Origin: Plumapathes pennacea
Taxonomy: Eukaryota > Cnidaria > Anthozoa > Antipatharia > Myriopathidae
Reading direction: 5' to 3'
DNA: 64,000 nucleotides
NCBI GenBank assembly: GCA_964036295.1
Contig: OZ038472.1
Coordinates: 10,102,068 to 10,166,067, forward strand
The notes under the pieces were generated by a model. That model was not told the origin of the DNA and ran no database searches. It worked only from the letters and a program-made list of their open reading frames with translations. Position numbers and translations under genes: made by a program. Numbering within the stretch: the first letter of the stretch is position 1; each line of letters opens with the position of its first letter. Positions 21,110 to 31,800 of this stretch are shown here, piece after piece.

Positions 21110-24100
21110 CTGGAAGAGAAACAAGTATAAACCTTTAGACACATGTCAATAAAAAATCAAAAACACAATGTAAAATGTAGTGTAGCAAAAACATAAAGCC
21201 CAGTGACCTGACCACCCCGAGGAACTTGACCACATAGTTGACACAATACACCGTAATCCCATAAAGGCGTGTCCTCTGTGTTACAGCATTGCTGCATCAG
21301 GGCAAGAATTTATTTGCGTGCATTGGAAGCACATACCAAATTTATAAACCTTGAAAAATGTGAGTGTTGTAACTTAAAAATTTGCAAAGTTACAGCTGTT
21401 TCAATTTGTAGAGATTTGAATGGAGAAAGATAGACAGTCTTGCCTCACAAGCCTCGTGTATTTGCTGCATTTTACATACAGATAAGAGGTTAAAGTTGCA
21501 CGAAGCTACTATTTAAAATATGACCTTCGATGTGGTGTCGGAAATTTGATACTTAAAGTTAACCTTCCAAGTGCACGTAAATTAGGTCCGCCATTTATGA
21601 ATAAGGTGTATACGTTTTCCTTTGTATACAAAAATATTGTTTGGACACATGCCATGGCACATAGAGCGGTTTTCGGATGACTGTCGAAAGTAATTGTGTG
21701 ATTGCTTTGGTTTTGCGTTTGTACACTTTCGGATTGGTCCAAACAAGTTTGTCAGCATTCTCAACCAATCAGGAACAAAACCAAAACCAAAACCAAACAC
21801 TTCTCACGCAAGCGATGGCGTGTACTCGCACTGCTGATTGGAAAGTAAAACCAAACGCAAGACCAAACGTGAATTACTTTGGCTTCTAACTGGCTGAACT
21901 GTTTTCCCTCAGTCTCTGTGATTGGGCCTGTGTGATTACTTTGGTTTTGGTTTTCGACAGTCATCCGAAAACGGCTCTATGACACAAACTGAAACTTGGC
22001 CATTTTGCTTTTTGAAAACGTTAGAGGAAAGAAAGCCACAAATCTCTAAGTGAGGGTTGTTCAAACTGCTATGGCACATGAAAGCATCAAGTAAGTAGAA
22101 GTAAGTTTCCCACTAACAAACCTGGAACCCGTGCTCATCCAAAATGACGAGTGCATCTGGACGATTGATCGTATCCAGGGCCTTCGCCAACCTTGACATG
22201 GTTAACTTGGGTTGCTGTGCCCCCAAGTACTGGAAAAGATTCTCGGTAGGACCACGGACTGTCTGAGGGTCCACAGGCGAGAAAACATCAAGTATTTCTC
22301 TCTTGATGCCAAAACCATTGCCCAGATGGTACCAATTTTTCTTTGGAAATTTAAATGGCTGGTTTAGAAGGTGACAGACCTTTTCGAATACATCCAAGTC
22401 TTCCATCAATTCCTTTATTCTTGAGGTGTCTGTAACTGGGTAGAACCACAAAATAAAAAATTGAAATTAAAAATGGCATCACCTTCACCACAAGATATTG
22501 TCCAAAAGACAAAATGTCAAGGCATGACTGACACACTCAGTGGCTTCAATCAAAAACATAATCAGAAGACCACGGCAAGACACTTCTGAGCTGAACTTAA
22601 CTTTATTAACTTAAGTTAACTTTCAAATTTCATAAGGGAAATTAGAAGTCCAAGTCGCTAATGTGAAGTGCCACTAAAGCTGTTTACTTTGCCACAATTG
22701 TTTTCGTTTGATACTTTTTAAATTCTTTTTCGATAGGCTGAGAGACTGCTATGTCAATTGCAAATAATAAATTATGACTTACTTGCAGACAACTGCAAGT
22801 AAGTGTCTGCTTGTGAGCACTACTGTTTTTGGCGTGTCACAGTGTTAGGTTTAGGGACTGTGACCTAGACCTGCACTTTTTTTACCAGTCCCTCATACAC
22901 GTCTTCTCACAAATTTAAAAAATATATACTGAAATGAATGGTGAAATACTGCAAATACGCCAAACAGAATTGCACTGGAAGTAGGCATAAAAACAATTCT
23001 TGCTACAAAACTGATACACTAACAATAATTACTGTACCAACCTTTCGTTGAAGATTTCAACACTTCATTAACATCAGGCCTTTTCAGGTTACAAACAGAT
23101 TCCTTGATATCTCTCACTGTTAGATGAGGCTGTTGAGCGCACAAATGCTTGAACAATTCCTCAGTTGGATTTCCTTGTGAGGTGAAACCCTGGTTAACAC
23201 TCCTTGGCACTTGAAGTAGGTTTGCGAGCTGTGTCCAGTTCTTCACACCAGTTTCTGTTGTGTCCAACAGCGGACACATCTCTCCAATGATGTCAGGAGT
23301 TATATTGTACAGACTAGCTACCCTGTCTTGGTCTGTTATCACTTTTTCTGAAAAAAAGAAATTCTTTGTATCACTAAAACTTCTTATGAAAAGCTGTCAA
23401 ACAGTATCCTGTGTACCAGAGATTTTCTCGCTCTGGGAAGCTGCGGGGAGCTGTGAGTGTGGCGAAGCTGAGAGGCAAGAGAACCTCTGGTGGCACGCAT
23501 AGCCAGCCTCACTTCTTTGCCAAACAGAAACCCTCTGTTAATTCCAGTAAAACCGGTCATGCGCAAACTCAAAAATTATGCAAATTTGAGTCACAAAAAT
23601 ACAACAATCAAATTTCTCAATTAATGAACAAGTGACGATTTGCACTGAATTAGTTTCTTTGCATGGATTTGCATATGTAATGCATGCGTTTTGAAAATAA
23701 AACCTTTATCAAACTTTTATTTCCCCTAATTTTGTTTCACAGTATGCTCAGGAACTGTAACAGGGCAGTGCAAAAACCATTCGTTGCACAAATAAACACT
23801 TCCTGCGACATTGGTTCCTAAGAATCTCCTTTGTTGCATCCGAAAACAGCCATAAATGTTTAGTGCGTTATCCCTAGTTCTTGGATATGTGCTGTTTGTC
23901 AGTGCAGAAGCCAGCAGATCACGAGTACAACCACTGCTTTCGGATTATCGAAGCAACCGTCGTACAGAAAATCAGTGACTTTCCGTAGCCTCTGGAAAGC
24001 ACCGAGAACACATCCCGTCGTTTTAATAACTATTGAAGAGACTCTTTTTGTACGGGCTTCAGCTCACTTGGCATGGCGAACTTAGACGCGTACGCTAGTC

Positions 24101-26650
24101 GGAACTGTATTATGGCACTGTAAACACACAGTCGAAGTTGACTTCCCGCTTGCAATCGTCAAAACCGGTTTGAAAGAAAGAACCAATCAAATTGCAGCTG
24201 CTTTTCAGTTACCATAGTCACAAGGTGGTTAACCAATCAGCAATGAAGTTCAGTTTCTGAACTCAAAAGACTAAGGCTGGCTATATGCGCCACCAGAGGT
24301 TTACATGCTCAATAACACACCAATCTTCGGTGCCCAATAACATACGATAGAAAGGAAAATAACCTCTGGTACCCAGGGCAGTCAAACAGCCGCACACCAA
24401 TAATGACCCCACAGAAATAATGTGGTATGCCCATCTCCACTTTGTATTCTGTAGCATATACCAAACAGTTACATATCACATCAGTATGTCATACCTTCAA
24501 TGTACTTCCGCAATATTTGTGAGACATCAATTCGCTCCATCAAAATGAGGTGCGCATTCAATTGTTGGATGGTCAGTTCTGGCAACGTGCAACTTGTGAC
24601 ATAGTCCAACAGCCAATCTGTTGGACTTTGGCCCACACAGTACTGAAAGCTTTTGTATATTTGGGCTGGAATCCCAAGTTCTTCTGCCAGTTCTTTCCAG
24701 CATGATTTTGCTCCTTGTATGCTCACTCCATCAAGACATCTTGACAGTGCATGGAGCAGTTTCAAACATCCAAGAACACAAATCTTTACCAGTGGATCTG
24801 ATGAGGACAACAACAGCTACCATATAGTCACTATGGTAATACAGGTTACTCCATATATTACACACAGGTTACTGCATATATTAAACACTGCGTAGATGGC
24901 CTACAGTAAGTTACCGTACAAGTACATATGCCTGCCTCCAATCTTCACACATTGAAGACATGTGCACAAAGTCAAATAAATATCTTGGCTTGATAAAGCA
25001 CATCTGCGGTGTTCATCGCTTAACATTAAATAGCTTTATCTTGGTTTGTATTTCAATATTTTCTTGGTTTAGTCGTATCAGCATGACGTTTCCCAACTGA
25101 GAAATACCTGAATAAATTATAAATTGCAAAAACACTTACTCGAATTTTACGGGGGTACCGCTAGTTTACACAGACTTTACACAATATGTAAAACCTGTTT
25201 TGGGGGAATTTACACAGCATGTAAATATGAATTTACAACCATGAAGTGCGAATATTTACATGCATTTACACAGTATGATCAAAACCCTGTTTTGGGGATC
25301 TTTACATAACATGTAAATCATAATTCACAACTATGAACGGTTGTTTACATGAAATTTACACAATATGTAAAATACGTTTTAGGTTGAATTTACATAACAT
25401 GTAAATTATGATTTACAAGCAAAAAGGGGTTGTTTACAGACTTTCTACACAGTGTGTAAGTACGGGTGGAATTAACTGTGGTATTTTTGCTTTTTACATG
25501 TAATCTACACACAGTTTACACAATGTGTAAATTTCGTTTTAAATTTACACATTGTGTAAATGGGTAGACGGCATGTAAATTTCACTTTACAAGCAAGAAA
25601 TGGGTTGTTTACAGACATTTTACACAATATGTAAGAGGATAGAATTTTCCAGTGATAATACCCGTCAATTTGACCAGAACAACTACCGTGCTTTAACCTG
25701 TCACAAACAAAACTATTTCAAATTTTCTTTTTTTCCTAGATCTATTATTCTGTGGAATAATCTGCCTCAGAACCTCATCATATACAAATAAGTAATTTTA
25801 GACATGAATTATATGGCCACATTTCTAATCTATTTAGTCTATAGTTAGTAGTTTAATACTCTTATTATTCCTTAGATTCCTCGTTTTAGATAGTTTTTTA
25901 TCTTTAAGTTCCGTTAGGAGTTGGATGTCAATTGGTACGCAAGTCCTGCTTCTTTCTCCTGTCACTATACACTCCATTTTTGTATTTATTTAGTGTGTGT
26001 ATGACGAATTAACATTAAGTTACCAACATATATTAGTACCTGTCTTGTTGTCTGGCTCGTCCTCTGATGGCTCGTCTTTTTGATCTCCATTCACACATCC
26101 ATTGGTTGAGGAGCTCTGAGACTGCAGGTTATTGCAACTAGCATTTGGACTGGGTTCCTCTCTATGATGTCCTGACAAAGCATGTGCTAATTGTTCATCA
26201 TTGCTTCCTCCACCCTGATCAGCACCTGAAACTGTTGCAAAAAATTTAAGATCAATATAAATATTAATAGTGGGAATTATACTAAGCAAAGTACAAATTA
26301 CGGTCACCATAATTTGTATAAGAAAATAAAATATAATACATTATACCCTAATCAGCACCTGAAATTGTTTGCAAATGACGCAAAGTCAACTGTATTTCTA
26401 GTGGGAAGCAAGTTAAAGTCATATAAATTAGGACAGAAAAAAAAATTAGACTTCCATCCAGTCCTGAAAAGGGATTACTCACATTGTAATGGCACATCTA
26501 CTACTGTATATAAATGCAAAGCACTAATATGCTGGGGATCTACAGTGTACTTAAAACCATGAATATAATTATTATTCATGGTTTTATGTATGTTTAAGAG
26601 ACAATATTGAAAGACTTTGAAGTAAGTATCACAGTACAATGACTGCTTAG

Positions 26651-26687
<37 letters not shown>

Positions 26688-27923
26688 TACAGTCAATCCC
26701 GAAAAGGTTGTCCAGTTGAAATATATACTACCATTATTATTCCATTTCAACAATTATTGTTGAAATGGAAAACTGTAACCTGGGGAGATGCATCTGATCC
26801 TTTAGCAACTAAATTTCTATCTGGGGGTAGGGTGGGTGTAAAATGTTCAAACCAGGCCACTAAAAGGGGGTAAAATTTTCTGTGGTAAAATTCTTGGGGG
26901 AGGGGGGGGGGGGGAGTTTAATTCCACAACATTTTCTGAAAACCCATTGCCCCATTCAATGTACTGTTAATAGTTAATGAACAGCCCTTCAAATATTCCC
27001 ATCCACAATTTTTCCTGTAAAGCATGTCACCTTTGCATTCCCATGTCAATAATTGAATCACAGTTGAACAGTGTTGCAAATTAACAAAGAACTGACATGT
27101 TCACGACAGAAACAGAATATCAAATGACTGCACTTGAACTAAATCAGTTTAATGTACACTGTACATGATCTCACTGAACGTAAAATCGATATTATCTCTG
27201 CGAAATTACTTTATTGCAATTCTGACTATCGTAAAACTGATCATACTTGCCTGGAGGTACAACAACATTCGGAGCATTGAGAACATACGAAATTTCCCCA
27301 CTTGCATTTGATTTCTTTCCCAGGATACCAAGTACTTCACCCTGATTATTGAGGATCAAAGATCCCAGCGCAAGAGATGAATTTGGTGACTGGTCGATCC
27401 AGTGCCTTCCGCTCAGTTCACAGTGTTTGACTCTGAATGAAGAAAGGTCTTCTTCGACAGAGTGGCAATACACTGTATCCTCCCCGTTCCATGTGCCGAC
27501 TTTGTCGAACGTTCGATCAGCAGGAGAGTTGCAGTACCCTTTGAATTTAGAAGTATCCAAAACAATATACACCAAGCCGCGCTCAAAGCGGACACATTGG
27601 ACGATTTCCACAAGACGAACGCGACGTTTTGGTTTGGCCTTATCGTGCGAACGGAAATCAAGTTCATAGTTTCCTTTTTTAAGACTTGACAAAGTTTGCT
27701 CTGACAAAACCTGGGTCGTTGTCAGGATAAAGTACTTAGCGCCCAAAATTCTTTCGTCAACATGTAACAAACGTTCAACAGACATAAGGACTCCATTTCC
27801 CAGTGTTGGGTGCCCTTGATTTCCTGGCAAACTTTGCGATATTCGACATAGGCTTCTTTCCAATCTTTTCCTCTCTTTCTCTTCTCGCTGCTTTTCTTGA
27901 TTGTGCCGGACGATGGATTCCAT
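21074..27923 (-). CDS. Pseudoprotease plus triple death-domain protein, minus-strand member of the divergent pair
   Basis: Six exons were read by splice signals: 27251-27923, 26040-26225, 24495-24797, 23042-23347, 22122-22435 and, less surely, 21074-21109. They sum to 606 codons including the stop. Residues 1-224 form a basic-coil N-terminus and a chymotrypsin-fold-like domain. Residues 225-286 are an acidic, glycine- and serine-rich linker. Death domains follow at about 287-387, 388-489 and 490-594. Death domains bind one another to build signalling complexes in apoptosis and NF-kB pathways, so this is probably a cytoplasmic adaptor. Each exon has a homologue in the plus-strand gene at 28072-36105; that gene's two extra linker exons have no visible counterpart here. 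Odd points: exon 1 ends at a GC donor, and a 2-base insertion in the last death-domain exon shifts the final intron phase. Confidence 0.75.
21661..21980. mobile_element. MITE with 30-bp inverted ends
   Basis: Positions 21661-21690 and 21951-21980 are reverse complements with about two mismatches (core CGGTTTTCGGATGACTGTCG). The element is 320 bp with a possible TA duplication. A related fragment carrying the right end lies at about 37255-37393. Confidence 0.85.
22122..22435 (-). CDS. Death domain 3 exon (minus-strand gene)
   Basis: The acceptor is CCCAG at 22436-22440 (phase 1) and the donor is CAG|GTTTGT at 22122/22121. It encodes a six-helix death-domain pattern: NWYHLGNGFGI, then RGPTENLFQYL, then LAKALDTINRPDAL. 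Compared with 34800-35120 there is a net gain of two bases just before the donor, so this copy leaves in phase 0 instead of phase 1. Confidence 0.8.
23042..23347 (-). CDS. Death domain 2 exon (minus-strand gene)
   Basis: The acceptor is TTTTTTTCAG at 23348 and the donor is AAAG|GTTGGT at 23042. It encodes GVKNWTQLANLLQVPRS, then NPTEELFKHL, then IKESVCNLKRPDVNEVL, the usual death-domain helix order. It aligns along its whole length with 34110-34421, including the uncommon GTTGGT donor. Confidence 0.85.
24495..24797 (-). CDS. Death domain 1 exon (minus-strand gene)
   Basis: The acceptor is CATCAG at 24798 and the donor is GAAG|GTATGA at 24495, phase 1 on both sides. It encodes CWKELAEELGIPAQIYKSF, then QSPTDWLLDYV, then LILMERIDVSQIL. 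It is exactly the same length (303 bp) as its partner at 33509-33811. Confidence 0.85.
25009..25654 (+). mobile_element. Right-end fragment of the CACTA-like TTTACAC-array element
   Basis: This matches 41960-42616 closely, including the terminal ...TAGAATTTTCCAGTG. The left half of the element is absent. It lies inside the intron between exons 2 and 3 of the minus-strand death-domain gene. It holds a dense array of short palindromic units (TTTACA...TGTAAA). Confidence 0.85.
26040..26225 (-). CDS. Linker exon 2 (minus-strand gene)
   Basis: The acceptor is TTTCAG at 26226 and the donor is ACAG|GTACTA at 26040, phase 1 on both sides. It encodes 62 residues rich in Gly, Ser, Asn, Asp and Glu (DQKDEPSEDEPDNKTG), probably disordered. 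The acceptor segment is partly echoed at about 26352-26372, a small local duplication. Confidence 0.7.
26552..26586. repeat. 14-bp perfect hairpin
   Basis: TAAAACCATGAATA (26552-26565) pairs perfectly with 26573-26586 across a 7-base loop, inside the first intron of the minus-strand gene. Confidence 0.9.
26651..26688 (+). repeat. Poly-A followed by (AT)n microsatellite
   Basis: Fifteen A residues run directly into about twelve AT dinucleotides. Confidence 0.95.
26740..26770. repeat. 31-bp near-perfect palindrome
   Basis: TTCCATTTCAACAAT pairs perfectly with its complement around a single central T. It follows a segment (CCCGAAAAGGTTGTCC) that recurs at about 53331-53346, so it may be a fragment of a foldback repeat. 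Confidence 0.9.
27251..27923 (-). CDS. Chymotrypsin-fold-like pseudoprotease exon 1 (minus-strand gene)
   Basis: ATG at 27923 opens a charged helix (NHxxK/E-rich, RHNQEKQREEKERKRLER), followed by a domain with trypsin-like landmarks. YFILTTTQVLS stands where proteases have a LTAAH-like motif. VYIVLD stands near the usual Asp strand. SSLALGSLILNNQGEVLGIL stands at the GDSGGP-like position. The His is replaced by Gln and the Ser motif is absent, so proteolysis is unlikely. The fold assignment is my inference from spacing, not a search. The exon ends at the GC donor CCAG|GCAAGT (27251/27250). Confidence 0.65.
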
Positions 27924-28071
27924 CTTAAACAGCCGTTCTGAGTATCAGAAGGAAGGACGGGTGCAGAAGGCTAGTGACGTCACGACAAATCGGAAAAATC
28001 TAGAGACTTCCGAGAAAGATTTCCAAATTTCAATGTGACGTCATCAACCCGTGTCGGCCACTGCTACCGAC
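27924..28071. promoter_or_regulatory. Shared bidirectional promoter of the death-domain pair
   Basis: Only 148 bp separate the two divergent ATG codons (27923 minus, 28072 plus). The gap contains two perfect TGACGTCA palindromes (27975-27982 and 28036-28043), the binding site of CREB/ATF factors, placed roughly symmetrically. A GGAAAAATCT...AGATTTCC pair lies between them. No TATA box is seen. Both genes are probably co-expressed from here. Confidence 0.65.
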
Positions 28072-28834
28072 ATGGCTGCCTCCCGAGAACCAGCGAGGGC
28101 GCTATGTCGTATTGTCAAGGAATGGTCGATCCGGAATGAAAAAGACGCGGGTCAGCTGAACGTAGAGACGCTTGGCGTAGCTAGTGTTCTTAAATTGACA
28201 GAAGCAACAGCGAAAGAAATTGGATATGTCAGTGCTGGGGGAAGAAAATGTGAATGCTTTCTTGCAGCAAGTGCACAGGTGTTGAGCAGGGAGATGGTAC
28301 AAGTTCGAAGCCGAAGGAGACGATCGAACACGAAGATCGTAGCGGAATTCCTTGGACAAAATACTGAACGTGTGATAGTCAACGACGTGATTCGCTCTCA
28401 TGGCGACGTGTGGGAGAAAAAAGGAATCCTTTACATAGCCATTACGAAGCCGCCAAGACGGTACTGGTTTTGGAAAACTAGTATAGAAACTAGCAGACCC
28501 CTTGAAGTGTTTTACGATAGGGAAGACCAGAAGCAAAGTCTTTCAAAGGAGCTGTCTGTGGGCAGTGTGGAATGCTATGTCCTTCGTGAACGTTCACAAC
28601 ATGACTTTGATTTTCGCCCTTACGACTTGATGCGAATGCCCAGAGACCAAAATGCGGATGATAACTATGTCCTAAAGGCTGGAGAATCGAACATGATTGC
28701 TACTAAAGATGATTTTCCTGGAGACGAGAGAGCCGTTGGAGCCGTGATTTTGAAACAAGAACAGTTTATTGGGGTTTTGTACTTCCGGGATAAGAGATTA
28801 TTCCCCCTTCCTTTAGGTGGAGCATCGGAAGAAG
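28072..28834 (+). CDS. Chymotrypsin-fold-like pseudoprotease exon 1 (plus-strand gene)
   Basis: It encodes 254 residues. ECFLAASAQVLSREM stands at the usual LTAAHV position with Gln for His, as in the minus-strand partner. ILYIAI stands at the Asp-strand position but has no Asp. AVGAVILKQEQFIGVLYF takes the place of the Ser-motif strand and has no GDSG. The exon ends GAAG|GTAAGA, a standard donor aligned with the GC donor of the partner. Confidence 0.65.
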
Positions 28835-31800
28835 GTAAGAGGACTTACATGGTTTGACTTTGGTGAGATATGAGTGTCAATGTTAGTGATCAGTACAGTT
28901 TAATAGTATAAATGCATGGTACACTCACAAGAATACAAATTTTGTCCCAACCAATGTCATGGAGAAAATGTGTGTGGTGTAGGCACAGGCTCCCCAATCT
29001 TACTGTATCAGTTGAAAAAAAAAAAAGTTTTCAAATTAAAGAAATACTTCACCTATGTTGTTCCTTGTGTGCTTTTATTCCTTGTGTATCATTTCTGGGC
29101 AGTTTCAAGCCGTTTTGAGCGATTTTCATATGGTGCTGATTCAGTCTGTACATAATGACAAGGCAGTACACAAGCGAAACGACCGTTGAACTTACAAAGT
29201 CAAAAAATTACCCTAATTCTGCTTCAGTCACCTCTATTCTCATCGATAGCAATCGCCGAAGGTTGGAATGCATATCCTCTTCACTCGCACATCGAAAGCT
29301 CACTCTCTTGCCTTCAAAAAGCATGCATTTCTGCCGCCGAAGACCAACGTTTCACTATCTGTTGATCCGTTCATGTAGCAACGAGGACATCTCGAGCTCA
29401 GTGACCAGGCCTGATTACAATAGCTCTAATCCGATTGGACATTGGATGTTATGGCGACGTCACTGAGCTCGAGATGTCCTCGTCACTTAAAGAATATGGG
29501 AAAAAGCAAACAAACGGACACACAAGCACAGGGCTGCAATGTGGTTGCTTAGCATTTTATAGTAGATGCTGTCCAATTTGGAGTCCTCTAAATTTTTATC
29601 ATCCAAGTATTCCCAAATTAGATATCTTGTAGTATTAAGTCCTATTACATATACTGTATAATATCGTTCTATTTGCAGATTATGAAATGTCTGACCAACT
29701 GCAAAATGAGCAAGACATGGTCAAGGACAGTGAACATACTTTGTCTGATGACACAAAGAAGTCTGGCCATGTTTCAGAGGAGGGTGCAGCTGACACAATG
29801 TATAACCAAAGCACTCATAAGGAAAAGGTGCTGCCTCAGACGTATGGAGGTGTACCAGCAATGAACGAGGCTGATGTGGAAAGCAGTGAAGGTAATATAA
29901 GGAGGTTGCTTGAATTACACCAGGTACAGTACAATAGACAGTCCCCAATTTGGACACCATGTGGACCACCAATGAATTTACTGCATAATTTGCATAAAAA
30001 TTACAGAAAAACTACTTTGAATTACAGTCAAACCTCTAGTAAGTGGCCCTTTGTTAGGTGGTCACCCTCTATAATTAAAAGGCACTCATCAAAGTCCTGG
30101 AATTTGCTCCACTTAATTACTGTAAACTTGACCTTTATTTAGCAATCACCTCTATTAAGCAGACACAGTCACCAGTTGGATTTCCCAATTGGCTAGTTTT
30201 ATTAACCCTTTCACTCCCAAGCTCAAAATACAAATAAAATCCCAACCATAAATAAGAAAATGTATGAGTGATGAAATGAGAATTGACATTTAAATCAGCT
30301 GTCATTTGTGCAAGGTATCAAATGCCAAAGTCTCCATAGTGTATGATATATCTCTGGTGGAAGACTGAAAAGAGAAAATTGAAGTTGATCACTCTTGGGA
30401 GTGAAAGGATTAATATCACCTCTATTAAACAGCCACCTAGTTAGAATGTGATAACAATGTGATATTTGACACAATGATAAGCCAGGCATGTTCAGTTTCT
30501 TTTAGCAGCTGATCAAAGACAACGTGTAATCAGTGTAAAAATTCCATTATTAGGCAGCACATGTCAAATTCCTCTTTTTACCAGCTTCTGTTCCAGTCAG
30601 CCACAATGTAATAATTACATTTGATGATTAATTACCTGTTAGTAGACCTAGCCTCTACCAAAAGGTCAGTTGGCTATATCCCCCAGGGTGACCACTTAAT
30701 AGAGGTTTGACTGTAAGTATAAGCCACTTTCACAATCATGCAGACTAGAAAATAACACTTAAATATCCATGTTCTTGAATCATGAATTTAGACCAGGTTA
30801 TAAGGTACCTTACACTTGTATAACCCTTTGTGACTTTACATTGGTGACTTAATTGTACATCTTACACAAACAGTCTTAAACTGCACATTAGATTTTGATT
30901 CTTTGCAGCTGTGGCATGTAAGAGGTGAAGGAGGTTAATTCATCTTTCTCATAGTTTTTCTCTGGGTATATTTGCCCCTATCTAGGATTGATTTTTATTT
31001 GTCTTCAGCAGTTTCTTAAATGCTCTAGCCTCGCTTACATGTAAGTGGCTGTCTCTGTAAAGTCCTACAAAGTTATTCCAGGTCAAGAAATATATTTCAC
31101 TCTAACTTTGGTCATTTATAGTACCTTGCAAATGAGTAAATTGTAGTATAGAATTACAATCAGAATGGAGAAATTTTCCTTTGTCTAGGATAAGTATCTA
31201 GCCAGACTATTGTAGGAACCTTGGACCCCCAAAATCACCAAATTGACTAATGTGAAAATAAAAGGATTTAATCATATTAAGAACATAACTGGTCAAGTTC
31301 TTGAAATGATAGTTTTTTTGCAGTTTTAACAGTGATTCTGTGGCCTGGTCATACTGTATATTAATGACATTTGTTGAGATAAAAGCAGGTTAAACTTGCA
31401 ATACAGTAGAACCCTGCTAACTCAAACCCCCGAAGGGAAGCCAGAAATAGTTCAAGTTAGCGGGAGTTCAAGTTAGTTGATAATGACTGAAAGGGAAATC
31501 CAAGGGAAATGGGTTTGAGTTCAAGATAGTGAGGAGTTTGAGTTAACCGAGTTCAAGTTAGCAGGGTCCTACTGTAGTTATCATCATTACATCACTCATA
31601 CATTTTCTTCCTGTGAGTAGTTAGGAGTACTGTATCTGTGTTATGAACTCATACAATCCAAGGGAAATGTTTATATCATTATAACTTTGTCTGTGACTTG
31701 CAGGACAGCCAAATGATTCAGCTCAAGAGGAACAGCAGGCACAAAGCAACATTGCTGGACTTCCACAAAATGATCCAGGTGAGAAATGTACAAGGCTAAG

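Noticed and set aside
25124..25309. Frame inside the TTTACAC array
   Set aside because: Produced by the repeat array, not a gene.
28051..28071. Start of the plus-strand death-domain gene at 28051
   Set aside because: The first codon there is GTG. The first ATG in frame is 28072, followed by a plausible N-terminus.
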